Shown piece by piece: positions 58,030 to 64,000 of a DNA stretch of 64,000 nucleotides. Origin of the DNA: Viridibacterium sediminicola (GTDB lineage Bacteria > Pseudomonadota > Gammaproteobacteria > Burkholderiales > Rhodocyclaceae); assembly GCF_039631295.1 (NCBI RefSeq), contig NZ_JBDIVE010000001.1, positions 186,001-250,000 on the forward strand, given 5' to 3'. The translations under genes and the position numbers were made by a program. How positions within the stretch are numbered: position 1 is the stretch's first letter; each line of letters starts with the position of its first letter. The notes beneath the pieces were generated by a model, which worked only from the letters and a program-made list of their open reading frames with translations, did not search any database and had not been told where the DNA came from.

Positions 58030-58905
58030 ATGCACAAAATCAGTTTCGATCTCGATGTGCTGCGCAGCTTTGTGACCGGCGTCGAGCTTGGCAGCTTCGC
58101 CCAGGCGGCTGAGCGTGTCGGACGCTCGACCTCGGCCATTAGCGCCCAACTCAAGAAGCTTGAGGAGCAAGTCGGTGTGCCGGTATTACGTAAAGCGGGA
58201 CGCGGCATGGCGTTGACGCCTACCGGCGAGATCCTGCTCGGCTATGCGCGGCGCTTGCTGGCGCTCAACGACGAAGCGGCCGCCGCCGTGCGCGGTGCCG
58301 ATCTGGCCGGCGTGGTGCGCATCGGCTTGCAAGAGGACTTTGCCGAGCATTTGCTGCCGAGCATTCTGGGCAGCTTCACCCGCGCCCACCCACAGGTGCA
58401 GATCGAGGCGCGTGTGACGCGCAATGCGCAGCTGCTGGAGCTGATCCGCAGCAACCAGATCGACATTGCACTGAGCTGGGATGCCGGCGCTGCAAGCGCC
58501 TATTGCGAGCAACTGGGCGTGCTGCCGATGTGCTGGATCGGCCCGGCTGAACATGCCACTGCAGCGCTAGCCAATACTCAGCCGCTGCCCCTGGTGTTGT
58601 TCGAGTCGCCCTGCCTGATGCGCAGCGCCGCGACCCAGGCCTTGGACCAGGCCGGTCAGGTCTGGCGCGTGGCCTTCAGCGGCGGCAGCCTGAACGCCTT
58701 GTGGGCCGCTGTCAGCGCGGGCCTGGGCATCACCGTGCGCACACGCGCCGGCCTGCCCGCGCATCTGCGCGTACTGCAGGATATGCCCGCGCTGCCCAGC
58801 ATCGCGCTGCTGATGCATCGCGCCGAGGCGGTGCCGACACCGGCCGTTCGCGCGCTGGGCGAGATCATCGCCGAGCATCTGCGCGAACTGCCGGGCCGCG
58901 CTTAA
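58030..58905 (+). CDS. LysR family transcriptional regulator (divergent to CMD/DUF4865)
   Basis: This 291-residue protein has the LysR helix-turn-helix FDLDVLRSFVTGVELGSFAQAAERVGRSTSAISAQLKKLEEQVGVPVL and a two-lobed ligand domain. It is divergent from the CMD-DUF4865 pair across a 106-bp AT-rich gap and is probably their regulator. It ends 8 bp from the convergent cowN gene. Confidence 0.9.
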   Translation: MHKISFDLDVLRSFVTGVELGSFAQAAERVGRSTSAISAQLKKLEEQVGVPVLRKAGRGMALTPTGEILLGYARRLLALNDEAAAAVRGADLAGVVRIGLQEDFAEHLLPSILGSFTRAHPQVQIEARVTRNAQLLELIRSNQIDIALSWDAGAASAYCEQLGVLPMCWIGPAEHATAALANTQPLPLVLFESPCLMRSAATQALDQAGQVWRVAFSGGSLNALWAAVSAGLGITVRTRAGLPAHLRVLQDMPALPSIALLMHRAEAVPTPAVRALGEIIAEHLRELPGRA

Positions 58906-58913
58906 GCGCCAGC

Positions 58914-59210
58914 TCAGCAGCACTCCTGCTCGATGCGGTCGAGCAGGCTCAGCGCAGTCTCGTCGGCATGCTCCTCGAACAGCTCACGGATCTGGTTGAG
59001 ATTGCTGTGGATCAGGAACAAGTCGTCGGGCGCAGGGCCGCTGCCGCCGGCAGCCTTCTTCTTGAAGTATTCCCAGAAGGCGTTGGTGTAGTGCGGGTCG
59101 TCGATGTAGCGGCGCAGGTGGCTCATCACTTCGCGCGCCTTGGCGTCGCAATCGAGACCGATGAAGCTGACGTAGCGATCGGTCTTGGTGTTCTGGCAGG
59201 AGCAAGACAT
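58914..59210 (-). CDS. cowN: CowN, N2-fixation sustaining protein (protects nitrogenase from CO)
   Basis: The 98-residue protein matches CowN by its characteristic RYVSFIGLDCDAKAREVMSHLRRYI and DDLFLIHSNLNQIRELFEEHADETALSLLDRIEQECC. CowN lets nitrogenase keep working when carbon monoxide is present, so the organism is probably a diazotroph. It starts with MSCSCQ; two early cysteines are unusual but short. It lies 51 bp after the CooA-like regulator gene on the same strand. Its ribosome-binding site (AAGGA) sits in the 3' arm of a predicted hairpin (59213-59238), which could control translation. Confidence 0.92.
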   Translation of the reverse strand: MSCSCQNTKTDRYVSFIGLDCDAKAREVMSHLRRYIDDPHYTNAFWEYFKKKAAGGSGPAPDDLFLIHSNLNQIRELFEEHADETALSLLDRIEQECC

Positions 59211-59212
59211 GA

Positions 59213-59238
59213 GACATCCTTGAGTTCAAAGGGATGTC
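59213..59238 (-). promoter_or_regulatory. Hairpin sequestering the cowN ribosome-binding site
   Basis: On the minus strand GACATCC(C)TT pairs with AAGGATGTC (nine pairs, one bulged base, 7-nt loop). AAGGA in the 3' arm is the Shine-Dalgarno sequence and the ATG begins 2 nt beyond the stem. It could fold in the mRNA and limit cowN translation. A protein-binding dyad is the alternative reading. Confidence 0.6.
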
Positions 59239-59261
59239 GCATGCTAGCGAGCGCGGCGCGA

Positions 59262-59978
59262 TCAGACTGTCGGCTGCACGACACTTTGTGACGCGGGACA
59301 AACTTTTGCCGCTGGCCCGGGCTCGCTGTCGCCCTCCTGCCAGCGCTGCAGCACCTCGGGACGCAGCAGGGCCAGATGTTTGCGGCCCTGCGGTGCGAGG
59401 ATGCCCTCGCGCTTCATGCGGTTGATCAGGCTGGAGACAGTCTGCCGCGTAGTGCCCAGCAGCTGGGCGATTTCGCTGGCCGACAGCTCCAGCGGAATCA
59501 GCGCCGCGCCCGCCTCGTTACGCTGGCCGTGCTGGCGTGCGCTGAGCAACAGCAGGCGCGCCAGGCGGCCGGCCACGTCGCGAAAAGCGAGGTCTTCGAT
59601 GATGGCGATGCTGTTGTCGAGAATCCGCCCCAGCACTGGCATCACCAGGCCCAGCATGCCCGGCTCCATGGCCATGCTGCGCGCGAATTCGCGCGTCGAC
59701 ATAGAGAGCAGCTCGCAGGCGCTCTCGGTCCGCAAGTAGGCGCGCGTGTGCGTGCTGAACAGTTCGCCCGCCGCGAGGTAGGCGAGGGTCAGCTCCTTGT
59801 CGTCATTGGCGACGTAGACGCGGACGCGCCCTTGGCGCAGCAACAGGATGCTGTCCTGCCGTGCTTGTGGCGTGCTGATCAGATAGCCGCGCGGCAGCAG
59901 CTGGCGGCTGAAGCGTTGCAGCAGTGCGTCGGGAAACGCAGCGGGTGGTCCGCCGCAGACCTTGGGAGCTGAGCTCAT
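59262..59978 (-). CDS. CooA-like Crp/Fnr family regulator (putative heme CO sensor)
   Basis: The 238-residue protein has a CRP-fold sensor, a long dimerisation helix and a winged helix (LSASEIAQLLGTTRQTVSSLINRMKREGIL). It resembles CooA: GRVRVYVANDDKELTLAYLAAGELFSTHTRAYL closely matches Carboxydothermus-type CooA by memory. In R. rubrum CooA, Cys75 and His77 bind the heme. Counting from the ATG at 59978, residue 75 is Ser and residue 77 is His (F74-S75-T76-H77). So the ferrous-heme histidine is kept and the ferric cysteine is missing, as reported for some homologues. Directly upstream of cowN, which suggests CO-responsive control. Heme binding itself is unproven. Confidence 0.82.
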   Translation of the reverse strand: MSSAPKVCGGPPAAFPDALLQRFSRQLLPRGYLISTPQARQDSILLLRQGRVRVYVANDDKELTLAYLAAGELFSTHTRAYLRTESACELLSMSTREFARSMAMEPGMLGLVMPVLGRILDNSIAIIEDLAFRDVAGRLARLLLLSARQHGQRNEAGAALIPLELSASEIAQLLGTTRQTVSSLINRMKREGILAPQGRKHLALLRPEVLQRWQEGDSEPGPAAKVCPASQSVVQPTV

Positions 59979-60079
59979 GTCGTGATTGCAACAATCCAAG
60001 CGTGAAACCACTTTGCCGCAAGTTGTGTGCCGTCGCGGCGAGCACCCCGCTTTGCTGCCGCGCACGTACAATCGCCGCC

Positions 60080-60580
60080 ATGACTGAAAACACCAAGATG
60101 GACGCCGAAGGCGCGGCAGAGCTTGTCACCGAGGCCCGCCTGTGGCGCGACAAGGGCTGGACGGCGCAAGTAATCAAGAACGAAGACGACGACGGCTGGG
60201 CCGTTGCCATGTACCGCGAGGGTGAAGCCGAGCCCGCCCTGGTTGGCCCGTGGACCATGGGCCGCGACAAGAAAAACCCCAAGCCACTCGATGCCTTCGC
60301 CTTCAGCACCCTGGTGAAGACGGCCTCGGAAGTGATCCGCCGCGCCGAGCAGCACGAATACGCCATGCTGCACAAACGCCTGATGGTCGCCACAGAGAGC
60401 GGCAATATCGACGTGGCGCTGGACATCGTGCCCGACGATGACGACCCCTACGCCCTGCTCAGCGCCTTTGACGCCGACGGCAAGCAGCTCGCCCAGGTGC
60501 GCGTCGGGCCGGAGTTCAAGTTCAACCTGCGCAGCGCCACGGCCTGGATCGAAGACGAATTCCGCCGCCCCGGCGAGTAA
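60080..60580 (+). CDS. Hypothetical protein
   Basis: This 166-residue acidic protein starts MTENTKMDAEGAAELVTEARLWRDKGWTAQVIKNEDDDGWAVAMYREGEAEPALVGPWTMGRDKKNPKPLD and has no signal peptide or membrane segment. A central helical part (TLVKTASEVIRRAEQHEYAML) is followed by an acidic stretch (DIVPDDDDPYALLSAFDADG). I recognise no family. Frame extends upstream to 59924 but the ATG at 60080 starts the likely protein. The PACE gene follows 6 bp later, suggesting an operon. Confidence 0.6.
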   Translation: MTENTKMDAEGAAELVTEARLWRDKGWTAQVIKNEDDDGWAVAMYREGEAEPALVGPWTMGRDKKNPKPLDAFAFSTLVKTASEVIRRAEQHEYAMLHKRLMVATESGNIDVALDIVPDDDDPYALLSAFDADGKQLAQVRVGPEFKFNLRSATAWIEDEFRRPGE

Positions 60581-60586
60581 GGCCCT

Positions 60587-61054
60587 ATGCCCATCGCCAA
60601 ACTTGCGGCGCTGTCGCCGCGCAAACGCCGTATCGTCCAGGCCATGCTCTACGAGAGCCTTGCCGTGATCCTCGTCACCCCCGCCGTAGCCTGGTTGTTC
60701 AATCATCCGCTGTTCTCGGCGATGACGCTGTCGGCGCTGATGTCCGGCATCGCCCTGGCCTGGAACTACAGCTTCAACACCGCCTACGAGCACTGGGAAG
60801 CGCGTCAGGCGATCAAGGGCCGCACGCTGTTGCGCCGCCTGGTGCATGGCGCCGCCTTCGAGCTGGGGCTGATGCTGTTCCTGATTCCGCTGATGGCCTA
60901 CTGGCTGGACGTGAGCCTGCTCACCGCCTTCATCGCCGACATCGGCATCATGATCTTCTTTTTCTTCTACACCATCGCCTTCACCTGGCTCTTCGATCAG
61001 CTCTTCGGCCTGCCGCAATCGGCACACGCCACACGTGAAGGCGCGCGCGGCTGA
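60587..61054 (+). CDS. PACE family efflux transporter (AceI-like)
   Basis: The 155-residue inner-membrane protein has four predicted helices in two similar halves, as in PACE (proteobacterial antimicrobial compound efflux) transporters such as AceI. SPRKRRIVQAMLYESLAVILVTPAVAW and RRLVHGAAFELGLMLFLIPLMAYWLDV each carry an acidic residue in the first helix of the half (E in YESL and in FELG), the position important in AceI. Substrates in the family include chlorhexidine and polyamines. Confidence 0.88.
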   Translation: MPIAKLAALSPRKRRIVQAMLYESLAVILVTPAVAWLFNHPLFSAMTLSALMSGIALAWNYSFNTAYEHWEARQAIKGRTLLRRLVHGAAFELGLMLFLIPLMAYWLDVSLLTAFIADIGIMIFFFFYTIAFTWLFDQLFGLPQSAHATREGARG

Positions 61055-61117
61055 CCTGCGCGTCTTTACGCGCTAAGCTGCCGACTCTCAAGCCGTCACT
61101 CCGGACAGGACCGCGCC

Positions 61118-62053
61118 GTGCAGCAACTCATCACGCTCTTCAATCAACACGGCCCGCTGCTGGTCTTCCTGCAGGTGCTGGTGACGCAGCTCGGCGCACC
61201 GGTGCCCGCCGTGCCGACGCTAATGGTAGCCGGTGCGCTGGCGGTGGACGGGCATTTATCAGCGCTGTCGGCACTCATCCTCGCCGTACTCGGCTCGGGC
61301 ATCGCCAACTTCATCTGGTATCTGGCTGGCCGACGTTATGGCATGCGCATTCTCGGACTGATGTGCCGGATCAGCATCTCGCCCGACGCCTGCGTGCGCC
61401 GCACCGAAAATGTGTTCACGCGCTGGGGTGCGTGGTCGCTGCTGGTGTCGCGCTTCGTGCCAGGCCTGTCGATGCTCTCCTCGCCGCTGGCTGGCGCCAC
61501 CGGCCTGGCGGCCTGGCGCTTCATCCTGTTCGACGGGCTGGGCACTGCGCTGTGGGCCAGCGCCGCGATTGGCGGCGGCATGCTGCTGCATCATCAGGTC
61601 GAGGTGTTTCTCAAGGCACTGGCTAGCATTGGCAGCATCGCCGTGCTGGTCATCCTGGGACTGCTGGCGCTGTACATTGCCTGGCGCTGGATCGAACGCC
61701 AGCAACTGCTGCGCTTCGTGCGCAAGCATCGTATCGATGCCGAGGAGCTGTATGAGCTGATCAGCACCGACAATGCCCCCATCATTGTCGATGTACGCTC
61801 ACAGACGCTACGCGCGGAAGACTCACGCCGCATCCCCGGCGCACTGGAGGCCGAACTGGCCGATGTGCGCGCGCTGCTGGGACATCTGCCACGCGAGCAG
61901 GAGATCGTCTTCTACTGCAACTGCCCCAACGAAGCCTCCGCCGCCCATGCCGCACGCCAGCTGCGCGCCCTGGGCTTCAAACGCGTACGCCCGCTCAGCG
62001 GCGGGCTGGATGCGTGGCTGAACTGGACCGCACTCACAGCGGAAGAGCCTTAG
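61118..62053 (+). CDS. DedA family membrane protein fused to a C-terminal rhodanese domain
   Basis: The 311-residue protein has an N-terminal DedA (SNARE-associated) membrane domain, residues 1-200: NQHGPLLVFLQVLVTQLGAPVPAVPTLMVAGAL, FVPGLSMLSSPLAGATGLAAWRFILFDGLGTALWAS. The C-terminal part, from about residue 205, is a rhodanese domain: NAPIIVDVRSQTLRAEDSRRIPGALEAELADV and IVFYCNCPNEASAAHAARQL, with the catalytic cysteine present. GTG start at 61118. DedA proteins affect membrane lipid flipping. The rhodanese likely binds or transfers sulfur at the membrane. It overlaps the 3' end of the convergent LysR gene by 20 bp. Confidence 0.9.
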   Translation: MQQLITLFNQHGPLLVFLQVLVTQLGAPVPAVPTLMVAGALAVDGHLSALSALILAVLGSGIANFIWYLAGRRYGMRILGLMCRISISPDACVRRTENVFTRWGAWSLLVSRFVPGLSMLSSPLAGATGLAAWRFILFDGLGTALWASAAIGGGMLLHHQVEVFLKALASIGSIAVLVILGLLALYIAWRWIERQQLLRFVRKHRIDAEELYELISTDNAPIIVDVRSQTLRAEDSRRIPGALEAELADVRALLGHLPREQEIVFYCNCPNEASAAHAARQLRALGFKRVRPLSGGLDAWLNWTALTAEEP

Positions 62054-62966
62054 GCGTCGTCGCCTCCAACTCGCGCAAAGCCGCCTTGCAATAGTCGATA
62101 AACATGCGCAGCTTGGCTGGCATTTGCGCGCGGTTGGGGTAGTACAGACTGAAGCCGCCAAAACGTATCCAGTGATCGGCCAGCACAGGCACAAGGCGCC
62201 CGGCAGCCAGATCATCCGCAACCAACCGCTGGAAGGTATAGACAATGCCAATACCATCCAGCGCGGCCTCGCGCAGACTGCGGCTGTCACTAAGCGTGAG
62301 TGGCCCATCCACCTCAACCTCGACGATCTGCCCTTCGCGCATCAATTCCCAGCGATAGACGCTACCGCTGCCACGGAAACGAAAACGGACACAGGCGTGC
62401 TCGCTCAGTGACTCGATTGTCGCTGGCACGCCCCTGCGTTTTACGTAGTCGGGCGAAGCGACAACGCAGGACTGTTCGCTGCGCGTGAGCACCGCCGCGA
62501 CCATGTCGCGCTGCACCGACTCGCCCAGGCGGATGCCTGCATCAAAGCCCTGCTCGATGATGTCGACAAAGCCATCTTCAAGCTGCACCTCGACGCGCAT
62601 GCCCGGCTGCTCAGCGAGAAAACCCGCTACCACACGGCGCAGGAAGATCTCCCACACGACGTTCGGCGCATTGATGCGCAAGAGCCCCGTCGGGCCGGCA
62701 CGATAGACATCGAGTACCTGCGCAGCTTCTGTCAGCTCGCCAAGTGCTGGCGCCACTCGCCCGTAAAAGCAAGTGCCCGCCTCAGTCAGCGAAACGCTGC
62801 GCGTGCTGCGATTGAAGAGCCTGACACCAAGCCGGTCTTCCAGCTGTTTGACGGCCTGGCTCACGGCCGATGGCGTGACCTCAAGCTGCGCCGCCGCTGC
62901 TGTAAAGCCGCGCTTCTGCGCCACGGTGACAAAGGCCAGCACGCCATCGAGCTGATTGAGTTTCAT
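62034..62966 (-). CDS. LysR family transcriptional regulator (divergent to aldo/keto reductase)
   Basis: This 310-residue protein has the LysR DNA-binding domain MKLNQLDGVLAFVTVAQKRGFTAAAAQLEVTPSAVSQAVKQLEDRLGVRLFNRSTRSVSLTEAG and a ligand domain that resembles CrgA/DmlR-type regulators (RGVPATIESLSEHACVRFRFRGSG). The start at 62966 gives the normal N-terminus. It is divergent from the aldo/keto reductase gene, its likely target, with a 110-bp gap between. It overlaps the convergent DedA-rhodanese gene by 20 bp at the 3' ends. Confidence 0.91.
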   Translation of the reverse strand: MKLNQLDGVLAFVTVAQKRGFTAAAAQLEVTPSAVSQAVKQLEDRLGVRLFNRSTRSVSLTEAGTCFYGRVAPALGELTEAAQVLDVYRAGPTGLLRINAPNVVWEIFLRRVVAGFLAEQPGMRVEVQLEDGFVDIIEQGFDAGIRLGESVQRDMVAAVLTRSEQSCVVASPDYVKRRGVPATIESLSEHACVRFRFRGSGSVYRWELMREGQIVEVEVDGPLTLSDSRSLREAALDGIGIVYTFQRLVADDLAAGRLVPVLADHWIRFGGFSLYYPNRAQMPAKLRMFIDYCKAALRELEATTPKALPL

Positions 62967-63076
62967 TTGTAAGCCCTGCTTAACACCTTGCAAACATTAT
63001 GGCCATTTATCACATAAACCTACAGGACTAATCTGCAGCGACCGCAACACAAACCCTGCACAAAAAGGAAGCTGCC

Positions 63077-64000
63077 ATGCCACACACTCAAACCCCCACA
63101 CAGCCCATCTCCCAGTACTTCACCCTCGGCCGCAGCGGCCTGCGCGTCTCGCGCCTGTCGCTGGGCGTCATGACCTTCGGCACCGAATGGGGCTGGGGTT
63201 CGGACAAGGCGTCGGCACAGGCGATCTTCGATCAATACGTGGACGCTGGCGGCAATTTCCTCGACACCGCCGACGTCTACACCAATGGCACCAGCGAGAC
63301 CTGGCTGGGCGAATTCGTCCGCGCGCGCAATCTGCGCGACCACCTGGTACTGGCCTCCAAGTTCACTTTCAACCTTGGCGAGCGCAACGCCAACATGGGC
63401 GGCAACGGGCGCAAGAACATCCTGCGTGCGGTGGAGGGTTCGCTCAAGCGCCTCGGCACCGACTATCTCGACATGCTCTACCTGCACGCCTGGGATCAGA
63501 TCACGCCCACCGAGGAAGTGATGCGCACGCTGGACGATCTGGTGCGCGCCGGCAAACTGCGCCACATCGGCCTCTCCGACGTGCCCGCCTGGTACGCGGC
63601 ACGCGCGCAAACCCTCGCAGAGTGGCGCGGCTTCGAGCCGGTGTCGGCACTGCAACTGCAGTACTCGCTGGTTGAGCGGAATATCGAACACGAATTCACG
63701 CGCATGGGCACCGAGCTGGGCATGGGCATCGTCGCCTGGAGTCCGCTGGCCAGCGGCCTGCTGTCGGGCAAGTACAAGCCGAACGAGAAGCACGAAGGCC
63801 GACTGGCGATCATGCAGGGGAGCAGCAACCCTGCCTTCCAGTACATGACGGAGCGCAACTGGGGCATCCTTGCCGAGCTGGAGAAGGTCGCCAATGAGAT
63901 CGCGCGGCCGATGAACCAGGTCGCGCTCAACTGGGTCGCCAACCGCCCCGGTGTTGCCAGTGTCATAGCCGGTGCGAGTACGCCGGCACAGCTGGCCAGC
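63077..64000 (+). CDS. Aldo/keto reductase (C-terminus beyond window)
   Basis: The visible 308 residues show an AKR barrel: ISQYFTLGRSGLRVSRLSLGVMTFGTEWGWG, FLDTADVYTNGTSETWLGEFV (catalytic Asp and Tyr), LVLASKFTF (catalytic Lys), DMLYLHAWDQITPTEEVMRTLDDLVRAGKLRHIGLSDVPAW (catalytic His), and SALQLQYSLVERNIEHEF, followed by LASGLLSGKY and QVALNWVANRPGVASVIAGAS. AAGGAAGC precedes the ATG at 63077. NADPH-dependent reductase of aldehydes or ketones; substrate unknown. The gene is cut by the window edge. Divergent LysR gene is its likely regulator. Confidence 0.94.
   Translation, partial: MPHTQTPTQPISQYFTLGRSGLRVSRLSLGVMTFGTEWGWGSDKASAQAIFDQYVDAGGNFLDTADVYTNGTSETWLGEFVRARNLRDHLVLASKFTFNLGERNANMGGNGRKNILRAVEGSLKRLGTDYLDMLYLHAWDQITPTEEVMRTLDDLVRAGKLRHIGLSDVPAWYAARAQTLAEWRGFEPVSALQLQYSLVERNIEHEFTRMGTELGMGIVAWSPLASGLLSGKYKPNEKHEGRLAIMQGSSNPAFQYMTERNWGILAELEKVANEIARPMNQVALNWVANRPGVASVIAGASTPAQLAS

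Noticed and set aside
59213..59238. Canonical CooA binding site in front of cowN
   Set aside because: CooA sites as I recall them have TGTC-type half-sites facing inward with a 6-bp spacer. Here the arms are GACA first and TGTC last with a longer gap, so the hairpin reading is preferred.
1..64000. tRNA or rRNA genes
   Set aside because: No cloverleaf-like sequence with a TTCGA-type T-loop and no rRNA conserved segment was recognised on either strand.

Overview
The window is a stretch of GC-rich, gene-dense chromosome from a Gram-negative bacterium, most likely a betaproteobacterium of the Rhodocyclales type. The main grounds are an S-adenosylhomocysteine (SAH) riboswitch ahead of metH, a cowN gene (a nitrogenase-protecting protein found in diazotrophs), a large number of LysR regulators, cytochrome b561/YceI genes and betaproteobacterial-style intergenic repeats. 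The species call is inference. No rRNA, tRNA, CRISPR array, transposase, integrase or phage gene was seen.

Layout. 1-2614 (minus): livK-livH-livM branched-chain amino acid importer, with a terminator between livK and livH. 2856-8502: SAH riboswitch, metH, and a fic gene lying between intact metH and a second, diverged copy of the metH 3' end that still carries a terminator. 8779-11305: a low-GC Mrr-type nuclease gene, then a MerR/DUF2938/DUF2798 module bracketed by direct repeats. 11754-18021: a Crp/Fnr regulator, a serine-linker SGNH esterase lipoprotein, a secreted alanine-rich protein, RlmA and a small monooxygenase.

18081-28483 is a complete sugar-acid module: a divergent GntR/FadR regulator, an enolase-superfamily acid-sugar dehydratase, a five-gene Dpp-type ABC importer, an HpaI-type aldolase, tartronate semialdehyde reductase and an exported lactonase. 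Together they read as uptake of a sugar acid, then dehydration, retro-aldol cleavage and reduction to glycerate. 28565-31090 holds cytochrome b561, two YceI proteins and an RNase D-like exonuclease. 31174-40333 is a second importer operon under a divergent LysR regulator. It carries an unusually short substrate-binding protein, a CocE-type hydrolase and a CapA-like protein.

40451-53673 is mostly redox and stress housekeeping: nitroreductase, TetR/NDH-2, QorB/HxlR, GNAT, SYLF protein, TetR/Mpo1-like, TauE/VOC/LysR, a PAS-GGDEF cyclase, an MFS exporter and a YgiW-like OB-fold protein. 53926-56853 contains intergenic repeats around tex. 56951-58905 is a DUF4865/CMD/LysR cluster.

58914-59978 holds the most interesting pair: a CooA-like (heme CO-sensor type) Crp-family regulator directly upstream of cowN, whose ribosome-binding site lies in a predicted hairpin. 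The window closes with a PACE exporter, a DedA-rhodanese fusion, a LysR regulator and a truncated aldo/keto reductase.

All family assignments come from reading the translated sequence and from memory of the families. No database search was run.
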